Below, piece after piece: positions 1 through 8,291 of a stretch of 38,376 nucleotides of DNA. A program made the position numbers and the translations under genes. Each line of letters starts with the position of its first letter. Position 1 is the stretch's first letter. The DNA comes from Firmicutes bacterium UBA2530 (GTDB lineage: Bacteria > Bacillota > Clostridia > Tissierellales > Sedimentibacteraceae), in NCBI GenBank assembly GCA_002340985.1, contig DDNC01000014.1, positions 345,743 to 384,118 of the forward strand, read 5' to 3'. Under the pieces are notes generated by a model. It was given only the letters and a program-made list of their open reading frames with translations, did no database searches and was not told where the DNA came from.

Positions 1-1
1 A

Positions 2-496
2 TTGGCAATACCTTTGTTTTTGGTTTTTCTTTATATAAGCAAGGGAGCATTCAGAGTGCTGCCCCTCTTGATTTTTGTTGCCGCCGCCGCAACAGATGCA
101 GTTGACGGTTATATTGCAAGAAGAGATAATTTAATAACAGACTTCGGAAAATTCATGGACCCTCTTGCAGACAAGCTGCTTACTGCAGCAGCATTCGTGG
201 CATTTGTTGAAATAGGGTATTTGAGCTCCTGGGTTGTTATCTTGATTCTTTCAAGAGAATTTCTCGTTTCAGGCTTCAGGACACTTGCAGCTTCTAAAGG
301 AATCACAATTGCCGCAAATCCATGGGGAAAAATTAAGACGGTTTTCCAGATGATATTGATTATATTTATATTGCTGAATCATGCAGGCGCTGCATTTACA
401 GCATTCTGGATAGGACCTCTCGTGGCTGTTGTAGTGCTTCTGACAGTGACATCAGGAGCTACATACATATATGAGAATATTGAGGTAATTCAGTAA
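2..496 (+). CDS. pgsA: CDP-diacylglycerol--glycerol-3-phosphate 3-phosphatidyltransferase, 5'-truncated by window edge
   Basis: Integral membrane enzyme that makes phosphatidylglycerol phosphate from CDP-diacylglycerol and glycerol 3-phosphate, the committed step to phosphatidylglycerol and cardiolipin. The CDP-alcohol phosphotransferase signature is complete: D32, D35-G36, A39-R40, then G49, D53 and D57, numbered from the first codon seen. Hydrophobic segments before and after it fit the multi-pass fold. The reading frame is open at the left edge, so the TTG at position 2 is an internal Leu codon. By family length (about 180 residues) some 15-20 N-terminal residues are missing. It lies directly upstream of recA, a common order in Firmicutes, but recA has its own promoter. 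Confidence 0.93.
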   Translation: MAIPLFLVFLYISKGAFRVLPLLIFVAAAATDAVDGYIARRDNLITDFGKFMDPLADKLLTAAAFVAFVEIGYLSSWVVILILSREFLVSGFRTLAASKGITIAANPWGKIKTVFQMILIIFILLNHAGAAFTAFWIGPLVAVVVLLTVTSGATYIYENIEVIQ

Positions 497-513
497 TTTT
501 TATATTTTATTTA

Positions 514-542
514 TTGACAATAGAAGTATTATTTTATATAAT
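514..542 (+). promoter_or_regulatory. recA promoter, consensus sigma-A
   Basis: TTGACA at 514-519 and TATAAT at 537-542 are separated by exactly 17 nt. Transcription would start near 549, about 32 nt before the recA start codon and just in front of the LexA box. Confidence 0.85.
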
Positions 543-552
543 AGGTTAAAGT

Positions 553-564
553 GAACAAATGTTC
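553..564 (+). promoter_or_regulatory. LexA (SOS) box of recA
   Basis: GAACAAATGTTC is a perfect inverted GAAC-N4-GTTC and matches the Gram-positive LexA/DinR consensus. It lies 11-22 nt downstream of the -10, over the likely start of transcription, where bound LexA would block recA. Confidence 0.85.
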
Positions 565-580
565 GTAGAGGAGTTGTGGA

Positions 581-1615
581 ATGGAAAAAGAAAAGGCCCT
601 TGAGCTGGCGATTGCTCAAATAGAAAAGCAGTTTGGAAAAGGCTCTATAATGAAGCTTGGCGAAAATGCAAAGCTTAACATTGAGGCAATACCAACAGGT
701 GCTCTGCCCCTTGATATTGCAACAGGTATTGGTGGAGTTCCTAAAGGAAGAATTATTGAAATATTTGGACCTGAGTCATCCGGTAAAACAACGGTAGCAT
801 TACATATAGTAGCAGAAGCACAAAAAAAGGGAGGTATAGCTGCTTTCGTTGATGCAGAGCATGCTCTTGACCCTGGATATGCCAAGAAGCTTGGAGTTTC
901 AATTGAAGATTTAATTATTTCTCAGCCGGACACAGGAGAGCAGGGGCTGGAAATAGCAGAAGCTCTCGTAAGAAGCGGTGCAGTTGATGTAATAGTAATT
1001 GACTCCGTTGCAGCTTTGGTTCCGAAGGCGGAAATAGACGGAGAAATGGGAGATTCCCATGTGGGTCTTCAGGCGAGACTTATGTCACAGGCTCTTAGAA
1101 AGCTTGCCGGTGCAATCAACAAATCAAATACAGTTGCAATATTTATAAATCAGCTTCGTGAAAAGGTGGGTGTAATGTTCGGAAGCCCTGAGACTACTAC
1201 GGGGGGAAGAGCACTTAAATTCTATGCTTCCATGAGACTTGACGTAAGAAGGATAGAATCGCTTAAAAAGGGCGATGATGTATACGGAAACAGAACAAGA
1301 GTAAAGGTTGTTAAAAACAAGGTTGCACCTCCCTTTAAACAGGCAGAGTTTGACATTATATACGGCAAGGGAATATCAAAGGAAGGATGTATCCTTGACA
1401 TGGCTGTGGAAGCTGACGTAGTTAATAAATCAGGTGCATGGTACTCTTATGAAAGTACAAGAATAGGACAAGGAAGAGAGAATTCAAAGGATTATCTGGC
1501 TTCAAATCCTGAGCTTATGAATGAAATAGAAGTGAAGGTAAGAGAAAAATTTGAACTGGGAGATTTAAATCTTAGCTCTGATGATACTGATAAGTCCGGC
1601 GGTTCAGACGAATAA
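581..1615 (+). CDS. recA: DNA recombinase RecA
   Basis: ATP-dependent strand-exchange protein for homologous recombination. It also acts as the SOS co-protease that triggers LexA self-cleavage. At 344 residues it is the normal length. The Walker A motif GPESSGKT is at residues 63-70, and the ATPase core, DNA-binding loop segments (MGDSHVGLQARLMSQALRK region) and acidic Ser/Asp-rich C-terminal tail are all present. The start is fixed by GAGGAG at 568-573, 7 nt before the ATG. Regulation is visible: a consensus sigma-A promoter and a perfect LexA box precede the gene, and lexA lies about 20 kb away in the same window. A strong hairpin terminator follows, so it appears monocistronic. Confidence 0.99.
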   Translation: MEKEKALELAIAQIEKQFGKGSIMKLGENAKLNIEAIPTGALPLDIATGIGGVPKGRIIEIFGPESSGKTTVALHIVAEAQKKGGIAAFVDAEHALDPGYAKKLGVSIEDLIISQPDTGEQGLEIAEALVRSGAVDVIVIDSVAALVPKAEIDGEMGDSHVGLQARLMSQALRKLAGAINKSNTVAIFINQLREKVGVMFGSPETTTGGRALKFYASMRLDVRRIESLKKGDDVYGNRTRVKVVKNKVAPPFKQAEFDIIYGKGISKEGCILDMAVEADVVNKSGAWYSYESTRIGQGRENSKDYLASNPELMNEIEVKVREKFELGDLNLSSDDTDKSGGSDE

Positions 1616-1628
1616 CGAATATATACTG

Positions 1629-1688
1629 CAGGAGGGAAATTATTATTCAACAGTTGTTGAATAAATATGCCCTCCTGTTTTTCTATTT
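1629..1688 (+). terminator. Intrinsic terminator after recA
   Basis: CAGGAGGG (1629-1636) pairs with CCCTCCTG (1670-1677). A second 10-bp stem, TTATTCAACA/TGTTGAATAA (1643-1664), is nested inside. A T-rich run (GTTTTTCTATTT) follows. Confidence 0.85.
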
Positions 1689-1782
1689 ATTATCATATAT
1701 ATGCCTATAACAGATTACAGAAATTAAATTATGTAAATCAAAGCTGTATATATGCTTTATATTTTGGATGCAATGTTACACA

Positions 1783-1798
1783 TTATGTCTTGACATAA
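1783..1798. promoter_or_regulatory. Palindrome overlapping the rny -35
   Basis: TTATGTC-TT-GACATAA is a perfect 7-bp inverted repeat with a 2-nt centre. It covers the -35 hexamer of the rny promoter and may be an operator. The regulator is unknown. Confidence 0.4.
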
Positions 1799-1818
1799 GT
1801 CTTAAAAAATTATAGAAT
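1790..1818 (+). promoter_or_regulatory. rny promoter, sigma-A type
   Basis: TTGACA at 1790-1795, a 17-nt spacer, then TAGAAT at 1813-1818. This predicts a leader of roughly 125 nt before the TTG start of rny at 1952. Confidence 0.75.
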
Positions 1819-1951
1819 ATAAGTATATTCAAGTATTTAGAAATAATTTTAATATTTCAAATATATATTAGAAAATAAGCATTTGTATTGAATGCCAATA
1901 CATAGTGTTTGTATTTCGCAGCTTGAAAATTTAATAACGGGAGGTGCTGAA

Positions 1952-3487
1952 TTGTTCAATGAAATTATAGTAGGTATTATCTGCGCAATAATAGGTATAA
2001 TAGTGGGAATTATAATTCGTAAAAATATATCTGAAAGCAAGATAGGTAGTGCTGAAGAAGAAGCTAAAAGAATTATTGATGAAGCAGCAAAAGATGCAGA
2101 GACAAAGAAAAAAGAAATTCTTGTTGAAGCAAAAGATGAAGCTCACAGAATGAGAAATGAATATGAAAGAGAAAACAAAGAGAGAAGAAACGAGCTACAA
2201 AGATCTGAAAAGAGATTAATCAAAAAAGAAGAAATGCTTGACTCCAAGAGTATTCAGGTTGAAAAGAAGGAAGAAACGTTACAGAAAAAGCTTAAGGAAA
2301 TTGAAACAAAGCAAAATAAACTGGAAGCGATTCATGAAAAACAAGTCGAAGAGCTTGAAAGAATTTCCGGACTTTCAACAGACGAAGCAAAAAATATGCT
2401 GATTGACAACATAAAGAGAGAAGCTGAACAGGAAGCTTCAATTGCAGTCAAGGAAATTGAAAGAGATGCAAAAGAAACTGCAGAAAGAAAGGCACGTGAA
2501 ATTATTACATATGCAATTCAAAAATGTTCTGCAGACCATGTAGCAGAGACAACTGTATCCGTTGTAGATTTGCCTAATGACGAAATGAAGGGCAGAATCA
2601 TAGGAAGAGAAGGCAGAAACATACGAGCTCTGGAACAACTGACGGGTATAGATATTATAATAGATGATACGCCGGAAGCAGTAGTAATATCCGGATTTGA
2701 TCCTATTAGACGAGAAGTGGCAAGATTGGCCCTTGAAAAATTAATTGCGGACGGAAGAATCCATCCGGCAAGAATCGAAGAAATGGTTGAAAAGGCTAAA
2801 AAAGAAGTAGAGCAGCAAATTAAAGACGAAGGTGAACAGGCAACGCTGGATACCGGCGTACACGGACTTCATCCTGAGTTGGTAAGATTATTAGGAAGAT
2901 TAAAATTTAGAACAAGCTACGGCCAAAATGTACTTAAGCATTCTATGGAAGTTTCATACCTTGCAGGAATCATGGCTGCAGAACTGGGTGCGGATGTAAA
3001 AATAGCAAAGCGTGCCGGGTTGCTGCATGATATAGGTAAGGCTGTAGACCATGAAGTTGAAGGTCCTCACGTAGAAATAGGCGAAGAACTGGCAAGAAAA
3101 TATAAGGAAAGCAAGGCCGTAATACATGGAATAGCAGCTCACCACGGTGATATTGAGCCTCAAACAGTTGAAGCGGTATTGGTTCAGGCAGCTGATGCTA
3201 TATCAGCGGCAAGACCGGGAGCAAGAAGAGAAACACTTGAAACTTATATTAAGAGATTAGAAAAATTAGAAGAAATTTCAAATTCATTTGAAGGGGTAGA
3301 GAAATCTTTTGCTATACAGGCAGGAAGAGAAGTACGAATTATTGTTAAGCCTGAAATTACAAGCGATACAAGTATTGTTCTTATTGCAAAAGACATTGTC
3401 AAGAAAATAGAAGAAGAAATGGAATACCCTGGTCAGATAAAAGTAAATGTAATCAGAGAAACAAGAGCAACTGAATACGCAAAATAG
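1952..3487 (+). CDS. rny: Ribonuclease Y
   Basis: Membrane-anchored endoribonuclease that initiates mRNA decay in many Firmicutes. I place the start at TTG 1952, because GGGAGGTG at 1939-1946 sits 5 nt upstream and the protein then opens with the family's single hydrophobic anchor (residues about 3-24). An ATG at 1892 in frame has no ribosome binding site and would add 20 unlikely residues. The order is anchor, long charged coiled coil (about 30-190), KH domain with GRIIGREGRNI, then HD domain with the HDIGKAVDHE metal motif. The resulting 511 residues fit the family (about 520). Its own promoter and terminator flank it. Confidence 0.97.
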   Translation: MFNEIIVGIICAIIGIIVGIIIRKNISESKIGSAEEEAKRIIDEAAKDAETKKKEILVEAKDEAHRMRNEYERENKERRNELQRSEKRLIKKEEMLDSKSIQVEKKEETLQKKLKEIETKQNKLEAIHEKQVEELERISGLSTDEAKNMLIDNIKREAEQEASIAVKEIERDAKETAERKAREIITYAIQKCSADHVAETTVSVVDLPNDEMKGRIIGREGRNIRALEQLTGIDIIIDDTPEAVVISGFDPIRREVARLALEKLIADGRIHPARIEEMVEKAKKEVEQQIKDEGEQATLDTGVHGLHPELVRLLGRLKFRTSYGQNVLKHSMEVSYLAGIMAAELGADVKIAKRAGLLHDIGKAVDHEVEGPHVEIGEELARKYKESKAVIHGIAAHHGDIEPQTVEAVLVQAADAISAARPGARRETLETYIKRLEKLEEISNSFEGVEKSFAIQAGREVRIIVKPEITSDTSIVLIAKDIVKKIEEEMEYPGQIKVNVIRETRATEYAK

Positions 3488-3532
3488 AATAATGACATAG
3501 TAAAATAGTAAAAAAGAGATATGAAATATATG

Positions 3533-3564
3533 GAAGTAAACAAGTTTATTGTTTACTTCTTTTT
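3533..3564 (+). terminator. Intrinsic terminator after rny
   Basis: GAAGTAAACAA (3533-3543) and TTGTTTACTTC (3549-3559) form a perfect 11-bp stem with loop GTTTA, followed by five T residues. Confidence 0.88.
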
Positions 3565-3669
3565 AATTTAGTTATAAACTAACAATAGAGAAATACAGCA
3601 ATGTGAATGGCATCTGTATAAGAAGGCCGTTCGAAATAATGGTTGAAATTGCAGACGGGGAGCGAAAAT

Positions 3670-5109
3670 ATGATAAACATGAGAAACACATATGAAAATC
3701 CGCTGAATACGAGATATGCAAGCAAGGAAATGAGCTATATCTTTTCCGATGAAAAGAAGTTTTCCACATGGAGAAAGCTCTGGATTGCATTGGCAGAGGC
3801 GGAAAAAGAACTTGGATTAAATATAACAGATGAACAAATAGAAGAAATGAAAGCCAATATTTACAACATAGATTATGATATGGCTGAACGAAAGGAAAGA
3901 GAGTTCAGGCATGACGTGATGGCTCATGTGCATACATTTGGTACAGTGTGCCCAAAGGCAATGCCGATAATACATTTGGGAGCAACCAGCATGTATGTGG
4001 TTGACAATACGGATGCCATCCTCATGAAGGAAGCATTGCTCGTAATCAAGAAAAAGCTTGTAAATGCTATAAGTGCATTGTCTGAATTTTGTATGAAGTA
4101 CAGGCATATGCCTGCATTGGGATATACGCACTACCAGCCTGCGCAGCTTACAACTGTGGGAAAGAGAGCAGCTCTGTGGCTTCAGGACCTATATCTGGAC
4201 TACGAGGAAATAAACCATGTTCTCACCCTGGTGAAATTAAGGGGAGTAAAAGGAACAACCGGTACACAGGCAAGCTTTATGAGCTTGTTTGACAACGACG
4301 GAGAAAAAGTTAAGGCATTGGAAAAAGCAGTGGTGGAAAAAGTGGGCTTTCATGATGCATTTAAGCTCACCGGACAGACATATACGCGAAAGGTTGACTT
4401 TTATGTATTATCAGCTTTAAGCGGTATCGCTCAGAGTCTTCACAAGGCAACAAACGATATAAGAATACTTCAGAGCCAGAAGGAGCTTGAAGAGCCCTTT
4501 GAAAAAAATCAGATAGGTTCATCAGCCATGGCGTATAAGCGCAATCCCATGAGAAGTGAAAGGATTGCATCTCTTTCAAGATTCATTATCTCCAATGAGG
4601 CAAATATGGCAAATACACAGGCAACTCAGTGGCTGGAAAGAACATTGGACGATTCGGCAATAAAAAGATTGGCTATACCACAGGGATTCTTGGCAGCAGA
4701 TGCAATACTTGGTATTGCAATAAATATATTTTCGGACCTGGTCGTTAATGACAAGGTTATAGAAAAGCATATAAATGAAGAGCTTCCTTTCATGGCAACA
4801 GAAAATATAATTATGGAAGCAGTTAAGCGGGGCGGAAACAGACAGGAGCTCCACGAGGAAATAAGGGTACTTTCAATGGAAGCGGCAGAGCAGGTTAAAA
4901 AATTCGGTATGCAGAATGACCTTATTGAGAGAATGTCAAACAGCAGTGTAATAAACATGTCCAGGGAAGCGATTGAAGCAACAATAAATCCGGAAAATTA
5001 TACAGGAAGGGCACCTCAGCAGGTTGAAGAATTCTATAATGAAGTAATAAAGCCCCTTCTTGAAGAAAATCGTGATTTGCTGGGTGTGAATGTTGAACTT
5101 AAGGTGTAG
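3670..5109 (+). CDS. purB: Adenylosuccinate lyase
   Basis: Fumarase/aspartase-superfamily enzyme that splits SAICAR to AICAR and adenylosuccinate to AMP, each releasing fumarate, in purine synthesis. The superfamily signature GSSAMAYKRNPMRSE is at residues 283-297 and supplies the catalytic Ser loop. The family His lies in YTHYQPAQ (H154). The start is ATG 3670, chosen for GGGGAGCG at 3657-3664, 5 nt away; the frame is open back to 3643 but nothing supports an earlier start. The 479-residue length is normal. It heads a run of five co-directional genes with 12-25 nt gaps whose other members are not purine genes. Confidence 0.96.
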   Translation: MINMRNTYENPLNTRYASKEMSYIFSDEKKFSTWRKLWIALAEAEKELGLNITDEQIEEMKANIYNIDYDMAERKEREFRHDVMAHVHTFGTVCPKAMPIIHLGATSMYVVDNTDAILMKEALLVIKKKLVNAISALSEFCMKYRHMPALGYTHYQPAQLTTVGKRAALWLQDLYLDYEEINHVLTLVKLRGVKGTTGTQASFMSLFDNDGEKVKALEKAVVEKVGFHDAFKLTGQTYTRKVDFYVLSALSGIAQSLHKATNDIRILQSQKELEEPFEKNQIGSSAMAYKRNPMRSERIASLSRFIISNEANMANTQATQWLERTLDDSAIKRLAIPQGFLAADAILGIAINIFSDLVVNDKVIEKHINEELPFMATENIIMEAVKRGGNRQELHEEIRVLSMEAAEQVKKFGMQNDLIERMSNSSVINMSREAIEATINPENYTGRAPQQVEEFYNEVIKPLLEENRDLLGVNVELKV

Positions 5110-5127
5110 TAAATTCTGGAGGAAATT

Positions 5128-5916
5128 ATGAAGGAAAGAAAATTAACCAATGAACAATTAGCCGAGATGCTTTACGATGCTGCGAAACGCTGTAAGGCAA
5201 TGGATGCCATAAGTGATTTAGATCCCGAAGTCAATTTAGAAGATGCATATGCAATTCAATTGATGAATGTAAGCAGAGCATTAAAAGACGGAGAGATTGT
5301 ATCAGGCAGAAAGATCGGACTTACATCAAAGGCTATGCAGGAGCTTTTAGGTATTGACGAGCCTGATTACGGATATTTATATGCAAGCACAGAAGTTAAG
5401 AACGGCGGCACAATAAGTATGAATAATGAAATAAGGCCAAAAGTGGAGGGCGAAATCGCATTTGTGCTTAAAGAAGATTTAAGAGGTCCCGGTGTTACAG
5501 TGGAGGACGTATACAGAGCCACAGATTATATCTGCGCATCCATAGAAATAGTTGACAGCAGAATAAGGGACTGGAAAATCAAATTGGTTGACACGGTTGC
5601 AGATAATGGCTCAAGCAGTATGTATGTTTTGGGAGATACGAAAGTTAAGACAGAGGATATATCTTTAACAGACATATCAATGACGCTGTATAAGAATGGT
5701 GAGGTTGTAAACACAGGCACAGGGGAAGCCGTTTTAGGCAATCCTGCAATAAGCGTAGCCTGGCTGGCAAATAAGCTGTATGAATTTGGCGCTGTGTTAA
5801 ACAAGGGAGAAGTAATTTTATCGGGAGCTATAACCGCAGCTCCGGAGGCGCACGCCGGTGACAGATTCGAGTGTGCTTTCAGCGGTTTAGGCATTGTAAA
5901 TGTAAATTTTATATAA
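5128..5916 (+). CDS. 2-keto-4-pentenoate hydratase (MhpD) family protein
   Basis: Member of the fumarylacetoacetate hydrolase superfamily, MhpD/2-oxopent-4-enoate hydratase branch. Such enzymes use a divalent metal to hydrate or decarboxylate 2-oxo acids. The metal-ligand pattern is present: E107-x-E109 in VEGEIAF and E140 in ASIEIVD, the spacing of E. coli MhpD. The RKIGLTS segment near residue 62 is also typical. Its 262 residues match the family. TGGAGGAA at 5117-5124 fixes the start, 18 nt after purB. No ring-cleavage genes are nearby, so the classical aromatic-degradation role is unlikely and the true substrate is open. Confidence 0.85.
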   Translation: MKERKLTNEQLAEMLYDAAKRCKAMDAISDLDPEVNLEDAYAIQLMNVSRALKDGEIVSGRKIGLTSKAMQELLGIDEPDYGYLYASTEVKNGGTISMNNEIRPKVEGEIAFVLKEDLRGPGVTVEDVYRATDYICASIEIVDSRIRDWKIKLVDTVADNGSSSMYVLGDTKVKTEDISLTDISMTLYKNGEVVNTGTGEAVLGNPAISVAWLANKLYEFGAVLNKGEVILSGAITAAPEAHAGDRFECAFSGLGIVNVNFI

Positions 5917-5941
5917 ATGTCTTACAAGGCAGGAGAATATT

Positions 5942-6661
5942 ATGAATATAGCATTGGTTTATGGTACTGAACAACGCAAAGGAAGTACGTACAACATCGC
6001 ACAATTGTTTTTAAGCAAGCTGAGAGATGAAAAATCAGAGGTTACAGAAATTTTTCTTCCAAAGGATATGCCGTATTTTTGCAAAGGCTGCAGCCTGTGT
6101 TTCATGAAGGGAGAGGAATATTGCCCTGATTATGAACAGGTGAATGAAATCAGAATAGCGCTTGAAAAAGCTGACTTGTTGATTTTTGCAAGTCCTGTAT
6201 ATGTATATCACACTACAGGACAGATGAAAGCATTGCTTGACCACTTCGGGTATCAATGGATGGTCCACCGTCCAAATAAAACAATGTTCGGAAAAATTGC
6301 ACTCGTAATATCTACAGCTGCAGGAGCAGGCATGAAATCAACGAATAAGGATATAGCGGACAGTCTTACATTCTGGGGAGTTGCGAGAATATTCAAATAT
6401 GGCAGAGGCGTTGCAGCGATTAACTGGAGCGGCGTAAGTGATAAGAAAAAGTCTGCAATTTACAAGGATGTCGATAAAATATCCGCAAAAATAACGAGAA
6501 GGTCCAAACATGTGACGCCAAGTATAAAAACAAAAGCATTGTTTTATGCAATGCGTATGGCTCAGAAAAGAGGCGGCTTCAATAAGCCTGATGTAGAATA
6601 CTGGGAAGAACAGGGATGGCTCGGTAGCTCACGTCCGTGGAAAAAAATACATATACAGTAA
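5942..6661 (+). CDS. Flavodoxin-fold iron-sulfur flavoprotein-like protein
   Basis: The first about 130 residues form an NADPH-dependent FMN reductase/flavodoxin-like fold: YGTEQRKGSTYNIA as the FMN phosphate loop, and a FASPVYVYHTTGQMKALLDH segment typical of the family. Four cysteines, C47-x2-C50-x2-C53-x7-C61, lie where iron-sulfur flavoproteins (Isf) bind a [4Fe-4S] cluster. Electron transfer or small-molecule reduction is therefore likely. The 239-residue length includes a basic C-terminal extension of about 60 residues that I do not recognise. AGGAG at 5931-5935 fixes the start. It sits third in the purB-led operon. A second, shorter flavoprotein of this kind is encoded at 16276. Confidence 0.82.
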   Translation: MNIALVYGTEQRKGSTYNIAQLFLSKLRDEKSEVTEIFLPKDMPYFCKGCSLCFMKGEEYCPDYEQVNEIRIALEKADLLIFASPVYVYHTTGQMKALLDHFGYQWMVHRPNKTMFGKIALVISTAAGAGMKSTNKDIADSLTFWGVARIFKYGRGVAAINWSGVSDKKKSAIYKDVDKISAKITRRSKHVTPSIKTKALFYAMRMAQKRGGFNKPDVEYWEEQGWLGSSRPWKKIHIQ

Positions 6662-6673
6662 AGGGGAATTAGA

Positions 6674-8278
6674 ATGAAATATAATCCTGAAGAATATAAG
6701 TACCCGTCAAGAAGAAGTACAGTATACGGCCATAAGGGAATGGTTGCAACTTCAAATCCTCTTGCGGCGCAGGCGGGACTGGAAATATTAAAAGCCGGCG
6801 GAAATGCCATAGATGCCGCTATAGCAACGGCAGCATGCCTGACCGTGGTTGAACCCACATCCAACGGTCTTGGAAGTGATGCATTTGCATTGGTATGGTT
6901 TGATAACAAGCTTCACGGACTGAATGCAAGCGGCTATTCACCTTACAGCATTTCCGTAGAAAAGCTTAAGGAAAGAGGCCTCGAGGAAATACCGAAGTAT
7001 GGTGTTGTACCTGTGATGGTGCCCGGTGCTCCTGCAGGCTGGGTTGAATTATCCAAAAAATTTGGAAAGCTGCCTTTATCGGAAGTTTTGAGTCCTGCAA
7101 TCAGCTATGCAAGGAACGGATTTACCGTTTCGGTTAATGTTAAGCAGAACTGGGATGCGGCGTACCGTATCTATAATAAGGAACAAGGAGAAGAATTCAG
7201 GTACTGGTTCGATACATTTACCAAGGACGGAAAGACACCGGAATTTGGGGAGCTGTGGAGGCTTCCACATCATGCCAACACACTTGAAGCCATAGCGGAC
7301 ACATATGGAGAAGCATATTACAATGGTTATATTGCTGATAAAATAGATGAATTTTTCAAGAAATACAACGGCTATCTGTCCAAGGAAGATTTGTCCGCAT
7401 ATAGTCCGGAATGGGTTGAACCCATACATGTAAACTACAAAGGATATGATGTCTGTGAGATACCTCCCAACGGACAGGGGCTTGTGGCATTAATGGCACT
7501 GAACATATTAAATGGCTTTGATTTTAAATACAAGGATACAGGAGAAACATATCATAAGCAGATTGAGGCTATGAAGCTTGCCTTTGCGGACGGAATAAAA
7601 TACATAACAGACAGCAGGCAAATGAAGGTAAGAGTGGACAGGCTTCTTTGCAGCGACTATGGCAGCAACAGAAGAAAGCTTATACAGAACGAGGCAATAG
7701 CTCCTGAGGCAGGTGACCCATTCAGCGGTGGTACCGTTTATTTATGTGCGGCAGACAGTGAAGGAAATATGGTATCCTATATTCAGAGCAACTATATGGG
7801 ATTCGGCTCCGGAATCGTAATTCCTGAAACCGGAATAGCTCTCAGCAATAGGTTACATAATTTTAATTATGACGTTAATCATAACAATTGCCTTATGCCT
7901 CACAAAAAAACATATCACACAATAATACCGGGATTTCTTATGAAAGACGGGAAGGCTGTAGGTCCTTTCGGAGTAATGGGAGCATTTATGCAGCCTCAGG
8001 GACATGTGCAGGTAATTACAAACCTCATAGATTTTCACATGAATCCTCAGGAAGCCCTGGACGCTCCAAGGTGGCAGTGGATAAAGGATAAAAAAATCGA
8101 AGTGGAGCCTGCCGTTCCGCTTCATATAATAAATGATTTGATTAAGCGCGGCCATGAAGTCAGCGTACAAGCAGATACAGGCACCTTCGGAAGGGGGCAG
8201 ATGATACTAAGGACCGAAGAGGGTACACTCTGCGGAGGAACAGAACCAAGAACAGACGGGCATATAGCGGTGTGGTGA
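6674..8278 (+). CDS. Gamma-glutamyltransferase family Ntn hydrolase, non-canonical
   Basis: Autoprocessing N-terminal-nucleophile hydrolase of the gamma-glutamyltransferase family. The conserved N-terminal region (NPLAAQAGLEILKAGGNAID) is present. The likely processing site and nucleophile is T354 in GGTVYLCAADSEGNMVS, splitting the 534-residue precursor into about 353 and 181 residues. Several spots differ from classical GGT: NASGYSP stands where the glutamate-binding Arg lies, PPNGQG replaces the PPPSSGG-type loop, and the small subunit has GVMGAFMQPQGHVQV. These resemble the YwrD/acylase-like branch, so glutathione may not be the substrate. No signal peptide is visible. AAGGGG at 6661-6666 sets the start. 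Confidence 0.88.
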   Translation: MKYNPEEYKYPSRRSTVYGHKGMVATSNPLAAQAGLEILKAGGNAIDAAIATAACLTVVEPTSNGLGSDAFALVWFDNKLHGLNASGYSPYSISVEKLKERGLEEIPKYGVVPVMVPGAPAGWVELSKKFGKLPLSEVLSPAISYARNGFTVSVNVKQNWDAAYRIYNKEQGEEFRYWFDTFTKDGKTPEFGELWRLPHHANTLEAIADTYGEAYYNGYIADKIDEFFKKYNGYLSKEDLSAYSPEWVEPIHVNYKGYDVCEIPPNGQGLVALMALNILNGFDFKYKDTGETYHKQIEAMKLAFADGIKYITDSRQMKVRVDRLLCSDYGSNRRKLIQNEAIAPEAGDPFSGGTVYLCAADSEGNMVSYIQSNYMGFGSGIVIPETGIALSNRLHNFNYDVNHNNCLMPHKKTYHTIIPGFLMKDGKAVGPFGVMGAFMQPQGHVQVITNLIDFHMNPQEALDAPRWQWIKDKKIEVEPAVPLHIINDLIKRGHEVSVQADTGTFGRGQMILRTEEGTLCGGTEPRTDGHIAVW

Positions 8279-8291
8279 GATAGGAGTATGT

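Noticed and set aside
1892..1951. ATG 1892 as the rny start
   Set aside because: No ribosome binding site precedes it. GGGAGGTG followed by TTG 1952 fits the family N-terminus.
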